Shown: piece by piece, positions 8,131 to 16,676 of the stretch
Layout: every line of letters begins with the position of its first letter
Numbering within the stretch: position 1 is the stretch's first letter
Source of the DNA: Herbiconiux sp. VKM Ac-1786
GTDB taxonomy: Bacteria > Actinomycetota > Actinomycetes > Actinomycetales > Microbacteriaceae
Length of the DNA stretch: 64,000 bases
Assembly: GCF_015350805.1 (NCBI RefSeq)
Contig: NZ_JADKSG010000002.1
Span: 1,513,886 to 1,577,885, forward strand
Direction: 5' to 3'
Program-made: the position numbers and the translations under genes
Notes under the pieces: model-generated
What the model was told of the DNA's origin: nothing
Seen by the model: the letters and a program-made list of their open reading frames with translations, nothing else
Database searches by the model: none

Positions 8131-9285
8131 GTGGTGAGCACTCAGATCCCAGTCCTCCTCGACGCGACGAGCCTGCCGCCCTCGTGGGGCGGAGTCGCCC
8201 GCTACATCGAGGGGCTGCTCACGGGCCTCGCCGAGCTCGGGGTGTCGCTCGACGTCGTGGTGAAGCCGGGCGACCTCGACCGCCTGCGCTCCGCGGCGCC
8301 CGGCCACCGCTATCACGCGGGGCCGGCCTCGCTCGCGAAGCGCCCGGTGCGGCTCGCCTGGGAGCAGCTCGGCCTGCCTCGGCTGGCCGCCCGGCTCGGG
8401 GTCGCGGCCATCCACTCGCCGCACTACACCTTCCCGCTCGCGGCCCGGCGGGCCCGGGTCGTCACCCTGCACGACGCCACCTTCTTCACCGACCCCGGCG
8501 TGCACTCGCGGCTGAAGCGCACCTTCTTCACGAGCTGGACGCGCTCTGCCGCCCGTCGCGCCGACGCCCTCGTGGCGCCGAGCCGGGCCACCGCGCAGGC
8601 GGTGCGCGACGCCGTGGCCGTGCGCCCCGAGATCCGCGTGGCCTACCTCGGCGTCGACCCTGCGGTCTTCCGGCCGCCGGCACCCGCCGCCGTCGAGGCC
8701 TTCGCCGCGGCGCACGGCCTGGGCGACCATGGCTGGATCGCCTTCCTCGGCACCATCGAGCCGCGCAAGAACGTGCCCGCCCTGCTCGCCGGCTACGCGA
8801 GCCTCCGCGCCGAGCGCAGCGCTCGCGGCCTCGGCACCCCCGACCTCGTGCTCTCGGGCTCCCGCGGCTGGGACGAGGAGGCCGCGCGCCTGCTCGACGC
8901 GCCGCGCGACGGTGTCACCGAGGCCGGCTACCTCCCGCTCGAGGAGCTCGGCGCGTTCCTCGGCGGCGCCACCGTCGTCGCCTATCCCTCGCTCGGCGAG
9001 GGCTTCGGGCTGCCCGTGCTCGAGGCGATGGCGAGCGGCGGCACGGTGCTCACCACCGATCGGCTCTCCATCCCCGAAGTCGGCGGCGACGCCGTGGCCT
9101 ACACCGAGCCGGATGCGCGGTCGATCGCCGAGGCCCTCGGCCGGCTGCTCGACGAGCCGGGGCGGCGCGCGGAGCTGTCCGGTGCCGCCCTCCGGCGTTC
9201 GCAGGAGTTCACCTGGGCCGCCTGCGCGCGGGTGCACCTCGACGCCTACGCCGAGGCGGGCGTCACGACGGAGGTGGCCGCGTGA
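8131..9285 (+). CDS. GT4 family glycosyltransferase, 384 aa
   Basis: GT-B fold retaining glycosyltransferase. An N-terminal acceptor domain begins IPVLLDATSLPPSWGGVARY, the glycine-rich loop of GT4 enzymes. The C-terminal donor domain has GTIEPRKNVPALLAGY near residue 208 and YPSLGEGFGLPVLEAMASGG near 288, where the Glu of EGFGLP contacts the nucleotide sugar. Two successive GTG codons at 8131 and 8134 are possible starts; with 8134, a TAGGAC hexamer sits 6 nt upstream. The last four bases overlap the next gene (GTGA). Likely adds an alpha-linked sugar such as rhamnose or mannose to the growing polymer. Confidence 0.85.
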   Translation: MVSTQIPVLLDATSLPPSWGGVARYIEGLLTGLAELGVSLDVVVKPGDLDRLRSAAPGHRYHAGPASLAKRPVRLAWEQLGLPRLAARLGVAAIHSPHYTFPLAARRARVVTLHDATFFTDPGVHSRLKRTFFTSWTRSAARRADALVAPSRATAQAVRDAVAVRPEIRVAYLGVDPAVFRPPAPAAVEAFAAAHGLGDHGWIAFLGTIEPRKNVPALLAGYASLRAERSARGLGTPDLVLSGSRGWDEEAARLLDAPRDGVTEAGYLPLEELGAFLGGATVVAYPSLGEGFGLPVLEAMASGGTVLTTDRLSIPEVGGDAVAYTEPDARSIAEALGRLLDEPGRRAELSGAALRRSQEFTWAACARVHLDAYAEAGVTTEVAA

Positions 9286-10172
9286 CGGCGCAGCGCGCAT
9301 CCGGAGCCCGCCCCCGCATCGCGGTGGTGACCGTGAGCTACGACTCGGCCGCCGTGCTCGGGCCGTTCCTCGACTCGGTGCCGGCCGCCGCGGCCCGCAC
9401 CGACGTCGACGTGGTCGTGGCCGACAACAAGCCGGGCTCGCCCGCGCGTGCCGAGCTCGAGCGCCTGGTCGCCGACGCCGGCGGCCGGTACCTGCCGATG
9501 ACCGGCAACGTCGGCTACGGGCACGCGATCAACGAGGCGGTGGCCTCGCTCGGCGGCGGCCACGAGTTCGTGCTGGTCTCCAACCCCGACGTCGTGCTCG
9601 CGCCCGGGTCGGTCGACGTGCTCGTCGACACCATGCTCGAGCTGGGAGACGCCGGGGCGATCGGGCCGAAGATCCTGGAGAGCGACGGCAGCGCGTACCC
9701 CTCGGCGCGCTCGGTGCCCTCGATCCGCAACGGCATCGGGCACGCGCTGTTCGCCAACGTCTGGCCGACCAACCCGTGGACACGCTCGTACCGCCTCGAG
9801 ATCGGTGAGAACCCGGTGCGCCGGGACGCGGGCTGGCTGTCGGGCTCCTGTTTCCTCGTGCGACGGGAGGTGTTCGACGCCCTCGGCGGCTTCGACACCG
9901 GCTACTTCATGTACTTCGAGGACGTCGACCTCGGCTACCGCATCGGCCGGGCGGGCTGGCGCAACGTCTACGAGCCGGCCGCCGAGGTGCTGCACACCGG
10001 CGCCCACTCCACCACCACCGAGTCGGCGCGGATGCTCCAGGCACACCACGACAGCGCGAAGCGGTTCCTCGCCAAGAAGTACGCGGGGCCGCTCTGGTGG
10101 CCGCTGCGCGCGGTGCTGTCGCTCGGGCTCGGCGTGCGCTCGGCCTTCGTGCGGCGCCGCTCGGCGCACTGA
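9282..10172 (+). CDS. GT2 family glycosyltransferase (rhamnosyltransferase-like), 296 aa
   Basis: GTG start overlaps the upstream stop (GTGA), which rules out the much longer open frame running upstream. Motifs in order: VVTVSYDSAAVLGPFLDSV, VVVADNKPGS, LVSNPDVVLAPGSV near residue 100, and FMYFEDVDLGYRIGRAGW near 209. These are the GT-A donor and acid/base regions typical of bacterial rhamnosyltransferases. Soluble or peripherally membrane-bound. It lies inside the run of four transferase genes behind the exporter and probably acts on the same glycan. Confidence 0.86.
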   Translation: MTAQRASGARPRIAVVTVSYDSAAVLGPFLDSVPAAAARTDVDVVVADNKPGSPARAELERLVADAGGRYLPMTGNVGYGHAINEAVASLGGGHEFVLVSNPDVVLAPGSVDVLVDTMLELGDAGAIGPKILESDGSAYPSARSVPSIRNGIGHALFANVWPTNPWTRSYRLEIGENPVRRDAGWLSGSCFLVRREVFDALGGFDTGYFMYFEDVDLGYRIGRAGWRNVYEPAAEVLHTGAHSTTTESARMLQAHHDSAKRFLAKKYAGPLWWPLRAVLSLGLGVRSAFVRRRSAH

Positions 10173-10273
10173 GCGCCGGCCCCCGCCCGGCTCAGCCCCG
10201 GCTCGGCCCGGCCCGGGGTGCGTTCGCTAGGGTGGAGGCTGGACGAACCCGACCAGAGATGGAGATCCGCCCG

Positions 10274-11479
10274 GTGAAGCTCGCAATGACCCTGATGGTG
10301 CGCGACGAAGCGGACATCATCGGGCCCATGATCGACCACCACCTCGCGCAGGGCGTCGACGTGCTCATCGTCACCGACAACGGCTCGGGCGACGGAACCG
10401 CCGAGATCCTCGAGCGCTACGCCGACGACGGGCGCATCGAGCTGCGGCACGATCCCGTGCACCGCAAGCAGCAGAGCCCCGTGGTCACCCGGATGGCCCG
10501 CGACGCCGCCGCCCTGCACGGCGCCGACTGGGTGATCAACGCCGACGCCGACGAGTTCTTCGCCCCCGTCGACCGCTCGCTCACGCTGCACCAGGTGTTC
10601 GAGCGGCTCGACCCCGCCATCCGCTCCTTCCTCGTGCCGGTCACGAACCTCACCGGCACGGCCGCGGCGGCGGGCACGGGCTTCGACCGGCTGGTCTACC
10701 GCGACCACCGCCCCGTCGAGCAGCTGCGCGCCACCGGCCTCCGCGACCACCCCACGGCCGACGCGGTGCACGTGGGCGACCCCGAGGTCGACGTCATCCA
10801 GGGCAACCACTTCGTCAGCATCGCCTCGGCCGGGCTGCCGCCCGAGGAGCTCGCCATCGAGGTGCTGCACCTGCCCTGGCGCTCCTGGGCCCAGTACCGG
10901 CACAAGGTCGAGGTCTCGGGCCGAGCCTACGACGAGAACCCCGAGCTCACCCCGAGCCCGAACCACCACGGCATGCGCGACTACCGGCGCCTGCAGTCGG
11001 GTGCGCTGCTGCCGTTCTACCTGCTGCGCCACCCCGACGAGCAGGAGCTGGCCGACGGGGTCGCCGCCGGCCACTTCGTCGAAGAGCGGATGCTCGCCGG
11101 CACGCTCGCGTCCCCCGTCGCCGACGTGCCCTTCGACCCGGGCGTGCTCGAGCGCTTCCGCGAGTTCGCACCGGCCCTCCGCGACTCCGAGGCGCGCGGG
11201 TTCAGCATGCTCACCTCGGCCGAGGAGCGACTCCGGCTGAGCGAGGAGGAGAGCGCCCGCGCCCTGAAGACCCTCGAGGCCGAGCTGCGCGGGGAGATCA
11301 ACGCCGCGAGCGACCGGCTGGGCGCCGTCGACCACGAGCGCCGGCTGGCCCAGGAGGAGCTCGCGCTCACCCGGGCGCACGCGGCGTCGCTCGAGGCCGA
11401 GATCGCGCGGCTGCGCCACCGGCCCGAGGTGCGGGTGGCCAACCGGCTGCGCCGGGCCCTGCCGGGCAGCAGGGGCTGA
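10274..11479 (+). CDS. GT2-like glycosyltransferase with C-terminal coiled coil, 401 aa
   Basis: N-terminus KLAMTLMVRDEADIIGPMIDHH with TDNGSGDGTAEIL and WVINADADEFFAP near residue 90 marks the GT2 subgroup annotated Glyco_tranf_2_4. The C-terminal ~85 residues are a long coiled coil (EERLRLSEEESARALKTLEA, HERRLAQEELALTRAHAAS) ending in a basic tail, probably for oligomerisation or docking to the assembly complex. GTG at 10274 is preferred because GGAG lies 9 nt upstream and homologues begin M-KLAMTLM; an in-frame ATG lies at 10259. A TAGGGT box at 10228-10233 may give it its own promoter after the 86-nt gap. Confidence 0.8.
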   Translation: MKLAMTLMVRDEADIIGPMIDHHLAQGVDVLIVTDNGSGDGTAEILERYADDGRIELRHDPVHRKQQSPVVTRMARDAAALHGADWVINADADEFFAPVDRSLTLHQVFERLDPAIRSFLVPVTNLTGTAAAAGTGFDRLVYRDHRPVEQLRATGLRDHPTADAVHVGDPEVDVIQGNHFVSIASAGLPPEELAIEVLHLPWRSWAQYRHKVEVSGRAYDENPELTPSPNHHGMRDYRRLQSGALLPFYLLRHPDEQELADGVAAGHFVEERMLAGTLASPVADVPFDPGVLERFREFAPALRDSEARGFSMLTSAEERLRLSEEESARALKTLEAELRGEINAASDRLGAVDHERRLAQEELALTRAHAASLEAEIARLRHRPEVRVANRLRRALPGSRG

Positions 11480-11505
11480 CCCAGGCCGTCAGCTGGTGCC
11501 GACCG

Positions 11506-13932
11506 TCAGCTCGCGCAGGCCGCCAGGCTCCCGACCTGGGCGGTGAGCGTGTCGGTGCCGCCGAGCAGCACCACCTTCGTGGCCTTCAGCGCTCCGATGT
11601 CGGCGATCACCGCCCGCGGGATGCAGTCCCGCGGCACGATGTACAGCGGCGCCTTGGTCGCGCCCGCCAGCACCCCGCCGGCCAGGGCGTCGGGGAAGTT
11701 GTAGCCCGTCGCCAGGTAGACCGTGCCGCTCGTCGTGAACGCCGAGCGGTTGACCGCCTGGGAGGTGCCGAAGCGGTCGTCGCCCTGCAGCCGCTGCACG
11801 GTGAGGCCGGCCCCCTTCAACGAGGCCTCGATGCCGGTCGAGACCGAGAAGCCTCCGCCCGCGATCGCGGCCTTCGTCGTGCCCTTCGCGGCGAACAGCT
11901 GCAGGGTGGGCTGGTCGGCCGTGGCGGCGCGGCCGTCGACGAGCACGATGGGCGCGCCCTTCGATCCCGCCGCCGGCCCGGCCGAGAGCGCGTCGGGGAA
12001 GTTCGCCCCCGTCGCGGCGTAGGCGAGCGGCGCCGTCGGGAAGGCGTAGTCGGCGACCGCGCGCGAGACGGCGAAGCGGTCGTCGCCGTCGATCCGGGTG
12101 GTGTCGGCGACGAGCGCCCTCAGCTGTCCGAGCACGGCGTCGTTCACGGCGAAGCGTCCGCCGACCACGACGATCTTCTGCGGCTTCAGGCGGGAGATCT
12201 CGGCGGCGACCACGGGCAGCAGCTGGTCGGTGGGGGTGAGCAGCAGCGGGCCGCCGAGCTTCACGGCCGCCGGGGCGGCGCTCAGGGCATCCGGGTAGTT
12301 GCTGCCGGCGGCCACGAACACGACCTTCGCCGTGCCGGGGTAGGTGCGCTGCGAGATCGTCGCGGCCACGTCGTAGCGGGTGGCGCCGCCGATGCGGTCG
12401 ACCGTCGGCTTGGGCAGCAGCTGGTAACTGTCGCTCACCACCGGGGAGTAGGTCACGTCGCCCCACTTCGCGCCGACGCTGAAGGAGTGCCGGCCCGACT
12501 GCAGGTTCGACGGGATCGCCAGCGACCAGGCGCCCTTCGAGTCGGGCGTGACGCTGAACGAGTTGCCGTCGATCGTGACGAGCACCCGGTGCCGCGGGCC
12601 GCCGTCGGCCAGGGTGCCGCGGATGCTGTCGCCGACGAAGGAGGGTCGGACGTACGTCGGGGTCGCCACCTGCACGCCGAGCTCCCAGGTGGGCAGGGCG
12701 CTCGCCACGCTCGGGCTGCCGTTGGACGTGATCAGCGGGAAGAAGGCGCTGATCGCCCTCGGCTGCGCGCTGCGGTCGCAGGTGCCGACCCAGTCGCCGG
12801 CAGTGCCGAGGCCGAACGCCGAGCTGCCGATCAGGGCCGAGGCGCCGCTGTCGCCCGGCAGCATGCAGACGTCGGTGAGGGTGAGGTTGACGTACTGGGG
12901 CGTGCCCGAGTGGTTGTAGACCGGGTAGGACTCGTTCACGACGAGGATCGAGCCGCAGGTCCAGCCCGTGGTGCGGCCCGATTTGCAGACCGGGGAGCCG
13001 ACGATGCCGGTCGTGGCGTCCTTCACCGTGACCGGGGTGCCGTCGCCGAGGGCCCCCGCGCCGCCGCCCCAGGTGGAGACGACGGGCCGGGTGCCCCAGG
13101 CGGGCGAGACGCCGACGGCGCCCACGTCGGCGCCGCCGCCGAACTTGTACTGGTCGGCGATCGGGGCGCCGATGATCGAGCCGCGGCTCGGGGTGCCGCC
13201 CGCGGAGGACTGCTTCGACTCGTAGTAGTAGGTGCCGGCCGCGTGGTCGGGCTCGATGCAGTGGCCCGAGGTGACGAACTGCGGCTGCGGGTAGGCCTTG
13301 AAGCGGCCCGTGAAGCCGACGGAGCAGACGTAGGTGTAGCCCTGCGCGAGGAACTGGAAGCCCTGGCCGCCGACGATGTCGGCGAGGGCGTCGAGCTTGA
13401 GCTCCGAGAGGTCGGGCTCGGCGGGCACCCCCAGCTCGGCGGTGGCGCCGACCGACTCGACGGTCGCGGCGGCCTCCTCGTCGGGCACGTTGACGACGAG
13501 CGAGGTGCCGTCGAGGCGGGAGCCGAGCACCTCGAGGCCGCTCGCGGTGAGGGCGTCGACGACGTCGGAGGCGTCGGCGGCCGCGTTCGCGCGGGCGAGG
13601 TACTCCTCGGGGGTCTCGCCGAGGTCGCGCTGCACCGCCTCCGTGAGCTCGGCGGGGAGCTCGGCTGCCTCGGCGGCGTAGGAGGTGGCGTCGTAGGCCG
13701 ACATGGTCGGCGCGTCGGCCGGGAGCTCGACGGTGTCGCCGGCCTCGGCGTCGGGGCGGGCATCCGGAGCCGGGGTCGACGTGGACGGCGGCGTCAGCGT
13801 CGTGGGCTGCGTCAGGGTCGTCGGCTGCGTCGGCGTGTCGGCCGAGGCCGTGGCCGCCGGGGCGACGAGGAGCGTGCCGGCCACGAGGGCGGCGGCGAGG
13901 AGCGCGAGCGGGGAGCGGACGGGGCGGGGCAC
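11506..13932 (-). CDS. Secreted S1-family serine protease with three CWB2 wall-binding repeats, 808 aa
   Basis: Signal peptide at residues 1-31, a Thr/Pro-rich spacer, then a propeptide-like region (about 60-170, with VDALTASGLEVLGSRLDG resembling alpha-lytic protease prodomains). The catalytic triad is visible as SGHC (near 221), ADVGAVGV (near 269) and PGDSGAS (near 360). Cysteines around these positions suggest disulfides. A beta domain follows, then from about 510 three cell wall binding repeat 2 units, each opening with an R-I-x-G-x-x-R-[YF] motif and containing PDALSA/PDALAG. CWB2 domains anchor proteins to secondary wall polymers. The protease is therefore predicted to sit on the surface glycan made by this locus. 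Convergent with 10274-11479. Confidence 0.9.
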   Translation of the reverse strand: MPRPVRSPLALLAAALVAGTLLVAPAATASADTPTQPTTLTQPTTLTPPSTSTPAPDARPDAEAGDTVELPADAPTMSAYDATSYAAEAAELPAELTEAVQRDLGETPEEYLARANAAADASDVVDALTASGLEVLGSRLDGTSLVVNVPDEEAAATVESVGATAELGVPAEPDLSELKLDALADIVGGQGFQFLAQGYTYVCSVGFTGRFKAYPQPQFVTSGHCIEPDHAAGTYYYESKQSSAGGTPSRGSIIGAPIADQYKFGGGADVGAVGVSPAWGTRPVVSTWGGGAGALGDGTPVTVKDATTGIVGSPVCKSGRTTGWTCGSILVVNESYPVYNHSGTPQYVNLTLTDVCMLPGDSGASALIGSSAFGLGTAGDWVGTCDRSAQPRAISAFFPLITSNGSPSVASALPTWELGVQVATPTYVRPSFVGDSIRGTLADGGPRHRVLVTIDGNSFSVTPDSKGAWSLAIPSNLQSGRHSFSVGAKWGDVTYSPVVSDSYQLLPKPTVDRIGGATRYDVAATISQRTYPGTAKVVFVAAGSNYPDALSAAPAAVKLGGPLLLTPTDQLLPVVAAEISRLKPQKIVVVGGRFAVNDAVLGQLRALVADTTRIDGDDRFAVSRAVADYAFPTAPLAYAATGANFPDALSAGPAAGSKGAPIVLVDGRAATADQPTLQLFAAKGTTKAAIAGGGFSVSTGIEASLKGAGLTVQRLQGDDRFGTSQAVNRSAFTTSGTVYLATGYNFPDALAGGVLAGATKAPLYIVPRDCIPRAVIADIGALKATKVVLLGGTDTLTAQVGSLAACAS

Positions 13933-13938
13933 CCCTTC

Positions 13939-13944
13939 ACGCTA
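13939..13944 (-). promoter_or_regulatory. -10-like hexamer for the CWB2 protease gene
   Basis: TAGCGT on the minus strand, 6 nt (GAAGGG) before the GTG start. Leaderless start predicted; the GAAGGG itself is too close to act as a ribosome site. Confidence 0.4.
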
Positions 13945-14007
13945 CGGGGCGCACCCCGCCCCGCCCGGCTGCGACTCGCGTCGCCGCCGGGCGGAATCAG
14001 GCGGTGT

Positions 14008-14025
14008 CAGGCCCGGTCGGGCCTG
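14008..14025 (-). terminator. Hairpin terminator after rmlA
   Basis: Perfect 7-bp stem CAGGCCC/GGGCCTG with a 4-nt loop, starting 1 nt past the rmlA stop on the minus strand. No U-tract follows, so it is a GC-type stem or a Rho-dependent end. Confidence 0.5.
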
Positions 14026-14026
14026 G

Positions 14027-14899
14027 TCAGCCCTCTTCGGCGGCGATCAGGGTCTGCAGGTACGCGCCGTAGCCGCTCTTCACCAGCGGGGCGGCGAGCT
14101 TCGCGAGCTGCTCCGAGTCGATCCAGCCGGCACGCCAGGCGATCTCCTCGATGCAGCCGATCTTGAAGCCCTGGCGGTCCTCAATCACGCGCACGTACTC
14201 CGAGGCCTGCATCATCGACTCGAAGGTGCCGGTGTCGAGCCAGGCCGTGCCGCGCTCGAGCACCTGCACGTGCAGGTCGCCGCGCTCGAGGTAGCGCTCG
14301 TTGACCGTCGAGATCTCCAGCTCGCCGCGCGCGCTGGGCTCGATCGACTTCGCGATCGCGACCACGTCGTTGTCGTAGAAGTACAGGCCCGGCACCGCGT
14401 AGTTCGACTTCGGATGCTCGGGCTTCTCCTCGATCGACAGCGCCGTGAAGTCGTCATCGAACTCGACCACGCCATAGGCGCGCGGCTCGGCCACGTGGTA
14501 CGCGAAGATGCGCGCCCCCTCGAGGCTCTCGTTGCTGCGAAGCGACGAGCCGAGGCCCGCACCGTGGAAGATGTTGTCGCCCAGCACCAGGGCGACGCTC
14601 TCGTCGCCGATGAACTCCTCACCGATAATGAACGCCTGCGCGAGACCGTCGGGCGAGGGCTGCACCGCGTACTCGAGCCGGATGCCCAGCTCGGAGCCGT
14701 CGCCCAGCAGCGCCTTGAACTGCTCGTTGTACTCGGGGGTGGTGATGATCAGGATCTCGTTGATGCCCGCCATCATCAGCGTCGACAAGGGGTAGTACAC
14801 CATCGGCTTGTCGTAGATCGGCATCAGCTGCTTCGAGATGCCCTTGGTGATCGGCCACAGCCGGGTGCCGGAACCGCCGGCCAGGATGATTCCGCGCAT
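14027..14899 (-). CDS. rmlA: Glucose-1-phosphate thymidylyltransferase (RmlA), 290 aa
   Basis: Catalyses dTTP + glucose-1-phosphate to dTDP-glucose, the first step of dTDP-rhamnose and dTDP-amino-sugar synthesis. The N-terminus [17 protein letters not shown] is the nucleotide-binding signature, followed by [28 protein letters not shown] (near 110) and VEFDDDF further match RmlA. Length matches the family's ~290 aa. The ATG at 14897-14899 overlaps the rmlC stop (TGATG), so the pair is translationally coupled at the end of a seven-gene minus operon. A hairpin follows the stop. Confidence 0.96.
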   Translation of the reverse strand: MRGIILAGGSGTRLWPITKGISKQLMPIYDKPMVYYPLSTLMMAGINEILIITTPEYNEQFKALLGDGSELGIRLEYAVQPSPDGLAQAFIIGEEFIGDESVALVLGDNIFHGAGLGSSLRSNESLEGARIFAYHVAEPRAYGVVEFDDDFTALSIEEKPEHPKSNYAVPGLYFYDNDVVAIAKSIEPSARGELEISTVNERYLERGDLHVQVLERGTAWLDTGTFESMMQASEYVRVIEDRQGFKIGCIEEIAWRAGWIDSEQLAKLAAPLVKSGYGAYLQTLIAAEEG

Positions 14900-15510
14900 C
14901 AGACGCCCTTCTCGCTCAGCGAGGCGTAGAACGCCCGCGCCTGGTCCCAGGTGGGGAGGATGCCGGCCGCGGCCGCCTCGGCGAGGGTCGGTGCATCCGT
15001 GTCCTTCGGGGAGAGCAGCGGCTCGCCCGCCTCGGGCGGGAAGACCAGGCCGATCGCCGGGTCGCGCGGGTCGATGCCGTGCTCGCGCTCGGCGTTGAAG
15101 GTCGAGGTGACGAGGTAGCTGACGGTGGCGTCGTCGGTCAGCGCCACGAACGCGTGGCCGAGGCCCTCGCTGAGGTAGATCGCGCGGCGGTCGACGTCGT
15201 CGAGCAGCACCGAGTCCCACTGGCCGAAGGTCGGCGAGCCGACCCGGATGTCGATCACGAAGTCGAGCACCGCACCATGGGTGCAGGTGACGTACTTCGC
15301 CTGCGACGGCGGGATGTCGGCGAAGTGGATGCCGCGCACGACGCCCTTCTTCGACACGGACGTGTTCGCCTGGGCCAGGTCGAGCGGATGCCCGATGACC
15401 TCTTCGAGCTTGTCGAAGCGGTACCACTCCAGGAACACGCCACGGTCGTCGCCGAACTGCTTCGGCGTGATCTCATAGCTGTCGGGGATCGTCAATTCGC
15501 GGATCTGCAC
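14899..15510 (-). CDS. rmlC: dTDP-4-dehydrorhamnose 3,5-epimerase (RmlC), 203 aa
   Basis: Cupin-fold epimerase of the dTDP-rhamnose pathway. GTG start at 15508-15510. Visible family features are [11 protein letters not shown], the catalytic His in [17 protein letters not shown] (near 60), [18 protein letters not shown], the [10 protein letters not shown] segment and [14 protein letters not shown]. Length agrees with the family. It acts between RmlB (dehydratase, 21043-22029) and RmlD (reductase, 22044-22895), which are transcribed in the other direction, so both arms must be expressed for rhamnose supply. 17 nt separate it from the aminotransferase gene upstream. Confidence 0.93.
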   Translation of the reverse strand: MQIRELTIPDSYEITPKQFGDDRGVFLEWYRFDKLEEVIGHPLDLAQANTSVSKKGVVRGIHFADIPPSQAKYVTCTHGAVLDFVIDIRVGSPTFGQWDSVLLDDVDRRAIYLSEGLGHAFVALTDDATVSYLVTSTFNAEREHGIDPRDPAIGLVFPPEAGEPLLSPKDTDAPTLAEAAAAGILPTWDQARAFYASLSEKGV

Positions 15511-15527
15511 GGTGAGAGTCTAACGAA

Positions 15528-16676
15528 TCACGCCACGCGCACCGGGCGGTACGAGGTGACCCCCTCGATCACGCGCTCGATCTGGGCGTCGGCGAGGCCG
15601 GCCCAGAGCGGCAGCCGCACGAGCTGCGCCGAGAAGGCGGCCGTGCGGTCGAGCACGTGGGCCGTGCGCCCGTAGCGCTGTCCGGCCGGCGAGGAGTCGA
15701 GCGGCACGTAGTGGAAGGCCGCCCGCACGCCCGCCTCGCGGAGGTGGGCGATCAGCCCCTGCTGCCCCTCGTGGTCGGGCATCACCGCGTAGAAGAGGTG
15801 GGCGCTGTGCTCGAGGCCGACGGTGTCGGAGACGAGGGTGGCGCCGACGTGTGCGGCCCACTCGGAGAGCCCCTCCGCGTAGGCGGTCCAGACGCCGAGG
15901 CGCCGCTGCTGGATCTCGTCGAAGGCCGCCAGCTGGGCGTCGAGCACGGCGGCGTTCAGTTCGCTCGGCAGGTAGCTCGACCCCTCGTCCTGCCAGGTGT
16001 ACTTGTCGACCTGGCCGCGCAGGAAGCGCGCCCGGTTGGTGCCCTTCTCGCGGATCACCTCGGCCCGCTCCCAGAGCGCCGGGTCGTTCACGAGCAGCGC
16101 GCCGCCCTCGCCGCAGTGCACGTTCTTGGTGTCGTGGAAGCTCTGGGTGCCGAGCACGCCGACCGTGCCGAGCCGGTGCGCCCCGGAGCGCCCGCCCAGC
16201 CCGTGGGCGTTGTCCTCGACCAGGGCGACCCCGGCCTCGGCGGTCGCGGCGAGCAGGGCGTCGAGATCGACGGATGCTCCGCCGTAGTGCATCGCGATCA
16301 CGGCCTTCGTGCGCGGGGTCAGCGCCTCGGCCACCTGGCCGACGTCGAGATTGCCGCTCGGGCCCTCGATGTCGACGAACACCGGGGTCGCGCCGCGCGC
16401 CACCACCGCGATGGCCGCCGAGGTGAAGGTGAAGCTCGGCAGCACGACCTCGTCGCCGGGGCGCACGTCGAGCAGCAGCATCGACATCTCCAGCGCGTGG
16501 GTGCACGAGGTGGTGAGCAGCGCGTCGGTGGCCCCGGTGACCTCCCGGAGGCGCCCGGTGGCCGAGGCCGTGAAGGCGCCGTCGCCGTGCGAGTGGTCGG
16601 AGTCGAGCACGGCGGCGAGGTTCGTCAGCTCACCGGGCGCCCGGTACGGGCGGCTGAAGACGATCTCATCGGGCAT
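15528..16676 (-). CDS. wecE: DegT/DnrJ/EryC1 sugar aminotransferase (WecE/RffA-like), 382 aa
   Basis: PLP-dependent aminotransferase of nucleotide-sugar pathways. It contains DEVVLPSFTFTSAAIAV, VEDNAHGLGG (the Asp-x-x-His contacting PLP), and the PLP-binding lysine in SFHDTKNVHCGEGGAL (near 182). The RARFLRGQVDKYTW stretch is characteristic of the WecE branch, which makes dTDP-4-amino-4,6-dideoxygalactose (Fuc4N) from dTDP-4-keto-6-deoxyglucose. RmlA and RmlB supply that substrate. Its 11-nt overlap with the upstream GT gene supports one operon. No matching N-acetyltransferase (WecD type) is seen in the window, so the amino group may stay free or be modified elsewhere. Product stereochemistry is inferred from family resemblance. 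Confidence 0.88.
   Translation of the reverse strand: MPDEIVFSRPYRAPGELTNLAAVLDSDHSHGDGAFTASATGRLREVTGATDALLTTSCTHALEMSMLLLDVRPGDEVVLPSFTFTSAAIAVVARGATPVFVDIEGPSGNLDVGQVAEALTPRTKAVIAMHYGGASVDLDALLAATAEAGVALVEDNAHGLGGRSGAHRLGTVGVLGTQSFHDTKNVHCGEGGALLVNDPALWERAEVIREKGTNRARFLRGQVDKYTWQDEGSSYLPSELNAAVLDAQLAAFDEIQQRRLGVWTAYAEGLSEWAAHVGATLVSDTVGLEHSAHLFYAVMPDHEGQQGLIAHLREAGVRAAFHYVPLDSSPAGQRYGRTAHVLDRTAAFSAQLVRLPLWAGLADAQIERVIEGVTSYRPVRVA

Noticed and set aside
8184..10172. 662-aa plus-strand frame
   Set aside because: The first part is a shadow of the GT4 gene; the real gene begins at the GTG at 9282, coupled by GTGA.
12487..14166. 559-aa frame opposite the CWB2 protease
   Set aside because: Low-complexity Gly/Arg/Val-rich antisense frame with no motif; the minus-strand protease with signal peptide, triad and repeats is clearly real.
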